DNA of 64,000 bases from Tillandsia leiboldiana. Lineage: Eukaryota > Streptophyta > Magnoliopsida > Poales > Bromeliaceae. A program made the position numbers and the translations under genes. The stretch lies in contig CM055063.1 in the NCBI GenBank assembly GCA_029204045.2, forward strand, positions 32,040,810-32,104,809. Direction: 5' to 3'. Shown here one piece after another: positions 1-10,920 of the stretch (positions are counted from its first letter, which is position 1; each line of letters begins with the position of its first letter). Below the pieces are notes generated by a model that was not told the origin of the DNA, did not search any database, and saw only the letters and a list, made by a program, of their open reading frames with translations.

Positions 1-199
1 TTTACTGGAGTGCCCGCCTCTATTTTGTATCAGATAGAGACCCGAGGATTCCTTCGCATCTCTGGAGGAGGTATTAGACAGCCTTGGGAGCTTGAGTCGT
101 GGATGATTGGATATCTACCACCCCCCCTACTTGGTTGAGGTTCCAGTTTGAGGAATGACTTTGGTTTCGAGGACGAAACTTTCTTTTAGTGGGGAAGGA
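1..199 (+). pseudogene. 3' end of a gypsy pol and polypurine tract (element X)
   Basis: This is the extreme 3' end of a Ty3/gypsy internal region; the rest lies left of the window. The frame ending at the TAG at 187-189 gives the tail GFEDETFF, the acidic C-terminal signature seen at the end of chromovirus-type polyproteins. The same frame has a TGA at 136-138, so this copy is not intact. A purine-rich tract (about 190-199) lies directly before the LTR start TGTGAGGACC at 200, as expected for second-strand priming. The same tail and tract occur before LTR2, LTR3 and LTR4 of the LARD-like family, which suggests a close relationship. Family assignment rests on this short tail only. Confidence 0.6.
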
Positions 200-1314
200 T
201 GTGAGGACCTGAATTTCCACAAGAGGATTACTGTTGGATCAACAGCTTCTGGAGGCCTTTGTTGGGTGTTTGTAATGACACGACTTTTCTAGTGATATTT
301 TACCCTCCTGCTAATAGAGTATAAGTTAGAGAAAATTAAATTATCGTGTTCTTTTGAGTTGACTAACACACGGTGCGGATATTTTTCGGTGGTAGAGCTC
401 GAAAAACGATGAACGACGGTGCAATCGGATCTAAAATCCAACTTACGGATCTCCCGAAATGGGGTTTTGAAGGTCGCGATAACCGTAGGGTGCATCGAAA
501 TCCGTGCAAAAGATCTGGCACGCTTTTCGAGGAATCTTGGAATTATCTCGCGAGAATAGATATTTATTGTTAAATAATAAATATCCGAATATGGGAGTTT
601 TCCTTTTTATGTACGTATGAAAAGAAAAAATAAAATAAAATAAAAGAAAATAAATTAAATAATAAAAGGATAATTATACCCCGTTATCGAAAGGAAAACC
701 CTAGTTTTAAAAGATCGTCTCCTCAAACCCTTCCCTCTTGTGCGTACCGAAGACCAAAAATAAAACCCTAACCGGAGGAGAAAAGAAGGAAAGAAGGAGA
801 AAGCGGAGGGACCCGATCGCCTCGATTGACGTGCCGGAGACCGGAGAACGAGACGCCATCATCTACGGGGAGCGGATCCGGATCCCCAACGCCGCGAGGG
901 ACAAGATCGATTCTTTAATTCCGATAGATCGAGGTTAGCGATCGTTATTTCTTTTGGTCGGATTAATCGGGGGTTTTTCGTGTTCTTTTAAGGTCGTTTT
1001 AATCTGTATGTTGATCACGGGTTCTTGATTTTGGTTTTTGATCAATATCTTGTTCTTGTTATTGTTCTTGTTCTTGACCGGGTTTAATCGAGGGTTTTTA
1101 ATCCGTCTCTTGATCGAGTTTCCGATCGATGTTTCGATCAATGGTTTGATCTTTAGATTTGCCGTGGTTTTGTTTGGGGTTTTTGTGGGTATTTCGTTGG
1201 AGCATGGGGAAGTTAACGGGAGGCCGCCGCCGACGTTATCATATTCGCGGGGTCGTCGCCGGAGTCGCACGGGAGCGAAAACGGAGAAGGAAACGCGCGC
1301 GGGGGGTGTACTGT

Positions 1315-1730
1315 TCATCCGGTACGGACTCCTCCCGCCGCGGTCCACGGCTCGGGCGTGCACCCGGTGCACGCCCCCGCAGCCCCGGAGGCGCAAACCC
1401 GGCGCACGCTGCCGTGCACCAGGCTGCGCACTGTGCGCGGTGCACGCTCTAGGCGTGCACCCGGCGCACACACCCGCGGCCAGAGGGCGCAGACCCGGCG
1501 CACGCCTTCGTGCGCCGGCCCGGCCCGTGAAGCGCGGTGCACGCCTCAGCGTGCACCCGGTGCGCGACGCCGCGGCCGAAAACATGAGCCCGGTGCGCGC
1601 CTCCCCCGTACACCGGCCCGGCCCATCCCGCAGGGTGCACGCTTCCTGGGTGCACCCGGCGCACGCCGCGCAGCCGCCCGACGCGCAGACCCGGTCCACG
1701 CCTGCTCCGTGCACCACCCGTCAGCTGGAA
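1315..1730. repeat. GC-rich degenerate repeat module inside LTR X
   Basis: Irregular repeats built around GTGCACCCGGTGCACG and GGCGCACGCC. The near-palindromic core (TGCACCCGGTGCA) recurs many times with short spacers. All six frames stay open for long stretches because the module is poor in A and T, so the apparent proteins here (Ala/Arg/Pro/Cys-rich) are not credible genes. The module recurs at about 51495-51910. Confidence 0.6.
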
Positions 1731-2689
1731 GTTCGGTAGCTCCGTTTTGCTCATTTTTCCACCATTTTGAGTGCCGTTTTCGCCGTTGGGATCACCGATT
1801 TCGCCGTTTTCTCGACATGGCAACTCGGAGTCATCTAAGTCACCGTTTCGCCATGTCATGTGCTTATTTCGCCGTCGCTCCGCGCCTGGACAAAATCGTC
1901 GGGGTTGCGCCGTCGACCCTTTTTCTTATCGTTTTCGCCGTCGGCCCTTTTTCTTATCGTTTTCGCCGTCGAGGAATTGGGTTTTGTTGGATTTCCGTTA
2001 GCGGTTTTGGGTTCCGATGGAGTTCGCGATGATAGAGTCGCGATTCAGTCACTGTTAACCATCGGTTTTACCATCAGAGATCTGGCTTGTTCTGAGTTTT
2101 CGGTTTTACTTGACAGTTTTGACTAGACGGTTTTGATTTGACGTCGTGGTCCTCTTGGCATAGTGATTTTGGTTTTCGTTGGGTTATTGTTACAATGGTC
2201 GGGACCACTGATTTTACTTGTTTAGGGTAAAGTGTTAAATTGTGCTTTTGGTTATTTTATTAGGCAGCGTGAAGTTCTGACTGCTTAGGAGGGTCATGGG
2301 AGCGGTCGTTTATCTTCATTCCAGGTGGGTACTTTTGATTAATTTCGGTGCAGGGTCGTTCCCGAGTATTTCATTTGATAAAGTAGATAGTTTTGGTAAA
2401 AGTGACTAACCCCATTGCATGTAAATCCCATATTCTATTCTCATTGAGGCGGCTGCAGTCGCAGGATTGTTTTATTAATCTGACTAGAGCGGCTGAGGTC
2501 GCAACATTGTTTTACACTCACATTGCTTAAACGCACACCGGCGGTCTGGCCACCGCACAGGGTGTATTTTTCCGAAAAGATGGCACGTTGGCCCGTGTAC
2601 CCCACGACTAGTGATGATGGGGACCCCTCACGGAGAGGCAAGCTGCTACTTGGGCAGTGGAGGGGTTGGAGGCACCAAGAAAGTGAGCA

Positions 2690-2783
2690 CGGTATTCTGG
2701 GGTTGGTGCCCAGCTTGTTTCGGTATTCTGGGGTTGGTGCCCAACTCGTTTCAGTATTCTGGGGTTAGTGCCCAGCTTGTTTT
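2690..2783 (+). repeat. Three tandem copies of a ~32-bp repeat in LTR X
   Basis: The core GGTATTCTGGGGTTGGTGCC occurs three times head to tail with small changes (GGTTGG, GGTTGG, GGTTAG). The same three copies are present at about 52870-52963, so the array predates the tandem duplication. Confidence 0.8.
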
Positions 2784-3545
2784 GTGACAGAGATTTAGCG
2801 ATACATGAGGGGGAAGTAAATGCTCCGGTGTATCGGTTTGTTTTTTTCAGTTATTGCATTTACTGTTTACATCTACTTTATTTGTCACCGACTTTACCCA
2901 CACTGTGACAGGTTTGACTAGGTGTAGTAGTCGGGACGATGGTGAGGTAGCGTCTAGAGGACATTAGCCGTATAAGGTTTATTTCGTCGTTCTTGCTTTG
3001 GGGTTATCTCATCTCCTTTTATTTAGTTTATGTTCTCGATTGCTTGACTGTGGAATGTCATGGATGTTGGATTGTGAGTTTGTTGTCGTGATGTGATCTT
3101 TATTATGCTTCTTATTAACTTGTATGCGGCATGTTTTATACCAAACAAAAAGGGTTTCGAAAATGTTTTCCAAAACCAAGTGTCGTGTGGGCACTAATTT
3201 GTAAACCTCTGGATTTATCCTTTCAAAAATGTCGCCGCCCTATTGTGACTTGTGTTAACACTTTGGAAAAACTGGGTGTCGTGTGGACACCGTTTGCAAA
3301 CCCGTAGCTTATCTTTTGATGTGATTAAATAGAATTATTCTCTCTCTTGTTGTATTCATTGTGACTGTATGGTTAAAGAAGATAATGTTGTGAATGTGAC
3401 GCCATGCATATACAAAGGAGACTCTGTCCGTTTAAAGGGTGAATTTGTATATGTGGCGGTCTGACGCGCACCGGTAGGCGAGGTCGTTTACAAAAAAAAA
3501 ATACATATGCTTTTCCGCTGATCCTTAGACCTCCGGGGCGTGACA

Positions 3546-3594
3546 GTGTTAGAGTTGTTTGTGTGTGTTTCGGACTCAAGAGATGGACTCAGTG
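3546..3594 (+). repeat. Left remnant of LTR Z, between element X and the LARD composite
   Basis: These 49 bp continue directly into 33567 once the LARD composite and one CAGTG are removed; the intact join is seen at 53726-53790. The last five bases (CAGTG, 3590-3594) are the left target-site duplication of the composite. Confidence 0.85.
3590..3594. other. Left target-site duplication of the LARD composite (CAGTG)
   Basis: CAGTG directly precedes LTR1 and directly follows LTR4 (33562-33566). The undisturbed copy at 53770-53774 has a single CAGTG in the same context. Confidence 0.9.
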
Positions 3595-6500
3595 TGTGAG
3601 GACCTGGATCCCCACGACGAGATTACTGGTTCATCTACAGTTCCCGGAGGCCTATGTGGCGTGTTGGTGGGATTTGTGCTCCAATTGGACATTAGTGTTG
3701 GGCTCAGTGTGTTAAATGGATCACGTGGGTGATCGGCGGACTCCGTCGGAGCTTCAGAAGTGGTTTCGCGCGTCATGGATAGTAAAATTGGACCCAGCGC
3801 GAAGTTTGGATCAAGGAACATCTTCCCGGATGCCTTCGGCAATTTTTAGAGTTGGAATTTGGCAAATTGGACTGCGGATTTGGATTCAGCGCGCGAAAAC
3901 GATGAAAATGGACTATTCACTTGCTTTTTCCGGAGCCCGGGTGATTCGGCACGTTTTTCGAGGCAAGGGTACTGTTCCGGCACCGGCGGCAGCGGCGCGC
4001 GGCGGCCGGCAGCGGCGGAGCGCGGCGGAGCAGGCTCGGGCGGGTGCGCGGTCCACCGCGGAGGCGTGCACCGGTCGCGGGCCACGTGGCGGTTCCCGGT
4101 TGGGCCGGCGCGGGGGGCGCGGTCCACGGGAAAAGGCGCGGTGCATGGTGGACCGGAGGGTGACACGTGGCGGCTTATGATTTGACGGTGCTGTGGACCG
4201 GGTCCACGGTGTGGGTGTGGGTGGCCTCGGGGCGCGTGCCTGGCAGGGGGGCGCAGGCGGCGCTGACAGCGCGCACGTGGGCGTGGCAGCGACGCGTTGA
4301 CTGGGTGCGTGCCACGTGTCGGCTGTGCAGTGAGCCACGTGTCGTGCAGTGGTCGGTCCGGAGTGCTGTCGCCTGTTTGGGCGGGCGACGTGGAGGCCCA
4401 GGAAAGTTTCGGGCTGCTACAGTGATCTTTCGGGCTGCTACAGTGCGCGCCCGAAAGTTCCCTGCGCCCGGAATTTGGGACATGTTCGGTATTTTTCGAT
4501 TTGTTTCTGCAACCTATATAAGCGATCCGAGCCTCCTTCTTCCCCCTTTTTTCGCCATTTCCGAGCCTCCTCTTGCCTGGGTGCCTTCAGCAAAGTTGAT
4601 CCCCGAGTTTGGCTGCATCCTTCTGCAAAGTTTTGGGATTTTTGGTGGCACGCTTATCGAGGTTTCCATTTTTACGGCGCGGTGCGACGCTCGTCCTTTT
4701 GGGTTCCCCTTCGTCGCGTTTCGGTGTGCGAGCTCCCCCGGCCTACTCCGACCACCTTTTCGAGTGATTTCTTCGCCGCTGGATTCGCAACGGACAGATC
4801 TACGATCTTGGTATTTTCAGCTTTCCCTCATTTAGCACTTTTCGAGGTGTTTGTTCGAGCTTACTGTGACCCCATTTCAGTGAAGGAGATTTGGACAGCG
4901 GCATGGTATTTCGGCGTTATCTCCGCAACCGGGCATCGTTTGACGACGTGCTTATACACTTTTTTCATCTACTCGGCGCAAGGAATATCACAGTATTTTT
5001 ATTGGATTTTTCTGAGTTTTTCCCGAAGGTATATGTTCTTCCCCTTATCTGTAAATGGGATTACAGTTATGTTGTTGTGTGGTTTTGCGCACCTGTACTG
5101 TGGAATTTGTAACTCGGCCTACGGGGCTCGGAATTGGACGTGCAGGTACTCGTTTCGAAGGTATCGACGCGAGGATTACTGTGGTATTTTTATTGGATTT
5201 TTCTGGGCACTTTCAGCAGGTGAATTAAGCACGGCTTTGGGACTGATTTTCTGACTGTGTATTCTTGGTTAATTTTGGGAATCAAAGTGTAATGTTGAGC
5301 CTTATTGATGTACTCAGGGGTGTTTGCAGTTGTTTGGAGCCAAGGCTTGCGCGACTTGTACCGAGGGTGTTATGTTGGCAGATTTTGGACCCTGGGCGTC
5401 TACCCACTTCACCGACTTCAGGTTTGCCTTGGTTTAAGCGCTTCAGGTGGGTAAGCTTATTATCAGTAATTGTTTAAGGCAATGAATATGTTGTGGCAAA
5501 TATAAGCACACTTGTGGGGATGTCACCCCTCTATGACTGATGCATGCATGTTTAGGATACATGGTTTATGTTGGTAAGTGGGTAAGCTTGTTAAGGATAT
5601 TGGTATAAATGATTGCAAGAATAGTATTTATGAGGTATACTGAGGACTTGCATGACTTGGACATCTATGTGATGATTAGTGTAAGCTTACCTAGGATAAT
5701 GTTACCCTATGAGATTATGTAACATGCCATGTTAGCACATAGCCTTTCAGGTGGTTGGATTATGCTTTGGGGCAGGATTTCTTAGCTATGTGCGGATTTG
5801 TACTCTGAGGAGTTATTATGATCATTCTATTGATGAACCCTGAATTGTGGACAGGTCTAGTTTTGGGATTCCGGCATGTTGTTTATTCCTAAAGGAACTA
5901 TTATTATGCTTTACCCCCCTTTATTTCCTTGAGGACATTTGCATGCTTGTATGGTCATGTAGTTAGGCCATCTTTTACTGCTGCACTACTTATTGGAACT
6001 TGACTTAGGAGAAACCATGCTTTTCCTTTCTCCTTCTTGTTAGTCAGGTGGTCAGTGTTGCTCGGGTTCGAGCAGGGGTCTGGGTAGTGTAGTCGGGACT
6101 TTGCGCCTGGGACAGGTTGGATTAGTTGTGGGGCTTTGCGGCAACCGCGGATATTGGGCGGTTGACCGGATGCTTATCTATGCACCAGATTTGGGTATCG
6201 GTTTTCTCTAGTGGATGGAGTTTCCCACTTATCGTTTAGTTGCATCCGACTGAGGTCGGGTCTTTCTTTAGTGGTTGAGTTTTCCCACTTTGATCAGATG
6301 GTGATCAAGTCCTGCTATTCAGAGATACTTGTGACTGGGATACTTGTGACTTGTGATATTGATGACAGGGATACTTTACTCATGTGGGTCGCTCCCCTCG
6401 AGTGCCACTCCGGAGGTAGGCTTTTCGGACCCAGCCTTGTGTGCCGGTCTGATATTGATGTTGGGATGCGAGCCGCGCGGGCCGATCCCGCGGTTTCCAG

Positions 6501-7689
6501 CCTTGTGTGGAGATTCCGCTGATGTTGGGATGCGAGCCGTGCGGGCCGATCCCGCGGTTTCGAGCCTTGTGTGCAGATTCCGCTGAGCAGGCAATGCCAG
6601 TTTTACTGGTGGCACTTTGGATTGGGTTTATTACAGATATTTGCCTTATTGTTGAACTCGTGTCAGGGGGACCGAGTGGGGTCTAGTAGCTATGTTTAGA
6701 CCAGTACTAGTGTTGTTGGGATCCATTTGGGGACTGTGGTCCCGAGGTCTTTGTGAGTTGTTGACCGTTGTGCGGGAGGCTTGGTGATCTTGAGTTTATC
6801 CGTTCTGAGAGAGAGCGTGGATTCTGACTATAGCTTGCATGAGCCACTACTCGATAGCGAGTTAGTCCGTTTGGACACCCTACGTAATTCCTGCCTGTCA
6901 GCGGGAGGTGGTTGTAGGTGGGCACAGGTTTGACTGGACCAGATGTGGCAGTCAGCTCGATTGGGTCGATTTTGCACTTCATGTGCTAGTGGTTGCATAC
7001 CACTGTTTGGTTCTCCCCTTTTAGCCTTTAGTTAGGGGCAGAGTAGCTGTTGAGAGTCTCCAGCTTACTCATTTCAGTCTTATGACTTGGGTTAGTTTTT
7101 GTCTCTTGAGGACTTGGTGGGCAGACCGTCGGGTCTGGCGGTGGTACCCACTGAGAACTCCCTTTTTGGTGTAGTTCTCACACCCTTTGGGGGTTCCCCC
7201 CCCCCTTTTTCTCTCCTCTCCTTTGTTTTGCAGAGTCTTGCGGGTGTTGCCGTCTCTGTGGTTGCTGATCGGGGCGAGGGAGTCGCGAGCTTGATCCCTA
7301 CCCGTCGTTGGAGAGTAGCGGTACCCTTCAGAGGAGATCATCAGTAGATTAGCTGTTTCTTTTTCCTCTTTTGAGAGACTATTGTAGTGAGGATATTTTG
7401 TATTGAGAGACTGTACACTGTTGTATATTTTAGAGTTACCTCCCGGTTGGGTTTAGAGCTTGTACTTGAGGATATTGTATTATTATTATTTTGGGAGGCA
7501 GACAGTGTTGTTTTATTTCCAGTTGTACAGTGATTGATTTTAGTTACAGCAGATTTTCATTTATAGCTCTGATATCTGTTTAGTTATAGTACTTTTCTTG
7601 CAGGTAGGACGCTTCGCCTATGCAGGTTGGCATAGGTGGCGGATCTGTTTGGCGGGCCCGGGTCGCAGTTTCGACCCCGGGGCGTGACA
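3595..7689 (+). repeat. LARD LTR1
   Basis: A 4095-bp LTR from TGTGAGGACCTG to GGGGCGTGACA. It has a G-box-rich U3 (below), a TATA box at 4515-4522, two 64-bp tandem units at about 6456-6585 and a C-tract of 10 at 7196-7205. By eye it shares variants with LTR3 and LTR4 rather than with LTR2. No coding content is supported; open frames in its GC-rich part are compositional. Confidence 0.92.
4083..4522 (+). promoter_or_regulatory. LTR1 promoter: G-box cluster and TATA box
   Basis: Five CACGTG cores lie at 4083, 4164, 4274, 4313 and 4336, mostly as CCACGTGG/CCACGTGTC, the context of plant G-box/ABRE elements bound by bZIP and bHLH factors. A sixth lies at 3722. A TATATAAG box follows at 4515-4522. 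The same arrangement exists in LTR2 (TATA 11839-11846), LTR3 (22661-22668) and LTR4 (29994-30001). Promoter activity is inferred. Confidence 0.65.
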
Positions 7690-7697
7690 GATTAGAG

Positions 7698-7709
7698 TGG
7701 TATCAGAGC
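7698..7709 (+). other. Primer binding site, internal A
   Basis: TGGTATCAGAGC is complementary to the 3' end of plant initiator methionine tRNA and lies 9 nt after the LTR1 end. The equivalent site in internal C is 25854-25865. Confidence 0.9.
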
Positions 7710-9539
7710 CTAGGTTGTAGGTCATGGTGGACTTAGAAACCCTAGGCTTATGGTTTGACCCTTGGTTGACTTTGTGAGAGTCGTGATTTTGCGAGAGTCC
7801 TGATTGAGTTTTATACCTCTCCCAAGGGACGGGAGGAGTGATTGGCATGTTTATTCTCCTAAGTGATTATGTTGGCTGCAGACAACATAACGCTGTGGAA
7901 CGGGTGACATGCTTTAGACTTTCGCTGGATTGGGTCGAGTGTTGTGGTGTGCTGTTTTGTTGTTTCGTCGTGGCGAGCGGTGTCTCCCCGACGTTGGGTT
8001 TTGACCCATGTGCATCCTGTCATAGCAGTTGAGCTTGAGCAGTTGGTTTTGGGCCGGATACCCGGATTGAGGTCAGAGAACCCCGGACCCAGATGACAGG
8101 ATTGTCAGAGGCTTGTCAGCGGCTGAAGGAGCAGCTGGTCTTGGTGACACCGTTGTCGGAGCACTGAGTAGCCCCCTTTGTGCCAATGTTTAGTGTCGAG
8201 GCACCGAGGCAGGGTGGATGGTTGACAGCTGGTGAGCTGTGGGACATGATCGACCTTTTGAGCCATATTTGGCAGATGAACCACCCCGACTTGTAAGATT
8301 GAGTTTGGAGCCTTTGGAGGCAGAGTCGTGGTTGGTGGTGAGAGCCTCCCTGTGCTAGAGAGTTTTGTAGTTGTGGAACTACGCGCTCCAGATTTCGAGG
8401 GACGAGGCGCGTAGGATATTTGAGACAGGGGGGTGGATTCCGCCAGGACACATTTCTGTTATTTTGTCCCTCCATTGTAGATTTAGACGCCTCGTTGGAG
8501 CAGGCATTATGTATGGAGCGTGGCATTGCAGTTCCTTTGGATAGGGATCTGCCGCCAGAGGTGAGTTCTGGATTTTGGCACTTGGCGCCGGATGATGGAG
8601 GACCTTATTCGTCGCCTCAATGTGATCAGAGACAGAGGTCGTGCTTCCTAGTGATAGCCCTGAGTTTCAGGCAGATTGAGCGACAACCACTTGCTTTGAG
8701 CGGATGAATCTGTGCCGCCCGGTTGGAGGGCGCCACGGTAGTGGATTGAGTGTCGCAGGTGGGATTTCACCACGGTAGTCGGAGTTAGAGCATGTTCCAC
8801 TCTTACATGGGTTAGAGGCAGATTTGTTACCACGTGCACTAGAGGTACAGGTTCCTGTTGTTGTTATGCACGTGGAGGAGGCTTTTGGATCATGTCCAGT
8901 GCGGCCGAGACCGCGAGATACCGGCAGAATTATTGGAAATTATAGCAATTAGGTGTTTTGACCTTATGCTTAAGATTGTTGGGCACTATGCCACAGGATG
9001 TTCGACTGCGGCAAGAGAGGACTTTGATCTTCGGCAAGGCGGGCAATTGGAGGCTTGCTCGTTGAGGTTGTTAGAGCACTCTGGTTTTAGCGACAGGGTG
9101 AGAGGTGCTTACGGCGGCACCGGGACTCAGGGATATCGCTGTTGCCCGCGAGATCCCGTGTGTGATTTCACCTTAGGTTGTTGGTAATGCCGCCGGTTAG
9201 GGAGATAGAGCTTGCGTTTGACGTGGTTCGAGGAACCGCGCCACCCTGGACAGCACCTCATTGGATATCGCCGGTAGAGCTGAGAGAGACCCGATGGCAC
9301 TGTTGCAGGGTCCGATGGATCGAGGGGCCTGTTTGACCTAGTGCCACGTCGTTGGTATACTGTGGTGATGCCACGTCATTGATACACGAATGTGAGGGTC
9401 CTTTTATGGTATCCAGGACCTTATGATGGAATTATACTCCGGCAGTTGGTGTATGATGCGAGTATCCACTTGGAGTTAGACAGCCGAGGACTTCGCCTAG
9501 ATGGCGTTTTGGACACGGTGGTGGCATTATGAGTTGTTA

Positions 9540-9835
9540 GCGAGGCCCAATGGAATGACGAATGCCCTGTGGACTTCAAGATATGAGGGATTGTATGTCC
9601 CAGTTGTACTTGGACGGACTGGGAGTGGTGTTTTCCGATGATGTTTTGATTTACTCCCAGAGTGACTTGGAGCACGAGGAGCACTTTGTGGATGTGCTAT
9701 CTTGCCCGTGTGGATGAAGTGGTATGCCAAGTTATTGAGGATACAAGTGGTAGCTGTTAGAAGCATACCTTCTTGGGTCGCTTTGTTCGAGCCGTAGGGG
9801 CGGCGGTGGAACCCGACCTAATGGATGTTATTCAA
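9540..9835 (+). pseudogene. Decayed gypsy reverse transcriptase remnant in internal A
   Basis: Joined over shifts and stops, the plus strand reads as a gypsy RT core: a degraded NAP..F..DM stretch, YLD, VVFSDDVLIYSQSDLEHEEHF (about 9600-9690), then YAKLL and a FLG..(V)SS-like stretch. The motif V/IFxDDxLIYS holds the two catalytic aspartates of RT, and EHEEH follows it in plant gypsy elements. Frameshifts and stops make it non-functional. The same broken form recurs in internals B (about 20360-20660) and C (about 27690-27980), so the family spread after pol was lost. Confidence 0.7.
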
Positions 9836-10920
9836 GTTGACTGAGACCAACTTTCATTTTTGAGGTGAGGAGCTTCTAGACTTGGCGGTGCCGAGAGAGC
9901 ATGGCCAATGGATAATGTGTCTGATATTAGCGCCAATGCTAGTGTTTCCTGTGTTGGGAGATGGAATTGTGTGATTTAGTGATGCCTCCCATTTTGGCGG
10001 TAGAGTTACCGTGGGTGGATCTTCGGTCCACACTTCATTAGTCCAACCCTATGAGTGTTATGGCAGGCAGCTTGGATTCCACAGTTGAGCCTTTCTGTAC
10101 GTCCTTTATTTCCAGCTTGGATTGATATACCTGGGCGTAGGCCATGCCTGCTTGGCTATCAGTTCTGATTACTCAGCATCTTGAGTGGGATTTTCGCGGA
10201 TTGTCGTTGCTGGTTTGGGATTTTTGACCGCGAGTTTGGGCATCCGCATTATGATCGCATTTCGAGCCAGTTTCCACTCCCGTTCACTGACGGTTTGGTC
10301 CCCGTCAAGGCATCCTTTCGACCCGTGGGTCTGTCGGGGTTTTGTTGGCCTGTTGAGTGGCCAACCGTGGCATGAGATTGTGTCTCTGGAGGATCCCTTT
10401 TGAGGGTAGCTCGTGGTTGAGTATGCCACTCGGGTGATTTTGGATCGGAAGTAACCGAGTGAAGACCCCAGCTTATTGGATCCTTTTCCTCATAGGATGA
10501 ATCTGTGGGTATACTTCGGGTGGTCCTGGTGGAGTAGACACCAGGAGGTGGTTTGGTGCGTGCTGCGCTGATGATTATTCTGTTTCCCCCGGCTCTTGAT
10601 GGGGCCTCTGTGTTGTTTCACGTCTCAGCTCAGGAGTGATTTGCCCTTGGATCCCTAGCCCGTGATTGACTTGCCCCTTTTGAGATCTGTGATTGTTGGA
10701 GTACGAGGGACGCCCGTTGCGATTTCTGGCTCGAGAGATGAGAAAATCGCGTGTCGGGCCATGCCGTACTTGTTGTTGTTGTTGTTGGGGAGTAATCACG
10801 GGGAGTGAGTGATGTTTTGGGAGCTGGAGGCGTTATTGATGGATACCTACCCGTGATATGTGGGACCCTTGAGGGATTTGAGCTAGTTTCGAGGACGAAA
10901 CTTTCCTTAGTGGGGGAGGA

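Larger units (their letters stand above)
200..3545 (+). repeat. 3' LTR of gypsy element X, copy 1
   Basis: A 3346-bp LTR starting TGTGAGGACCTG right after the polypurine tract and ending GGGGCGTGACA at 3545. The left partner LTR is outside the window, so the target duplication cannot be checked (GTGTT follows the right end). It has an AT-rich head (about 250-700), a GC-rich middle (about 1300-1730) and a T/G-rich remainder. The part from 1202 on recurs at 51382-53725. Open frames in both directions through the GC-rich middle are by-products of composition. Confidence 0.75.
7690..10920 (+). mobile_element. LARD internal region A
   Basis: 3231 bp between LTR1 and LTR2. It starts with the primer binding site, ends with the polypurine tract TGGGGGAGGA (10911-10920), and has the pol-tail codons FEDETF just before it. 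No open frame exceeds about 140 codons. Pol remnants are visible (see the RT remnant). It differs from internals B and C at scattered positions where B and C agree, as LTR2 differs from LTR1/3/4. Confidence 0.85.

Noticed and set aside
935..2032. Overlapping open frames of 97-260 codons on both strands in the GC-rich part of LTR X
   Set aside because: They overlap in up to six frames, are Ala/Arg/Pro/Cys-rich, lie inside an LTR and follow a repeat with few A/T-rich stop codons.
3859..5254. Frames up to 301 codons in LARD LTRs (also near 11172-12445, 22313-23256, 29645-30589)
   Set aside because: They begin in the promoter/G-box part and run through the TATA box; each LTR copy has a different break pattern, which is not expected for a gene.
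10185..10400. Possible integrase C-terminal remnant in LARD internals
   Set aside because: Stretches such as DREFGHPHYD and PFTDG faintly recall integrase motifs, but I could not support the alignment across frames.
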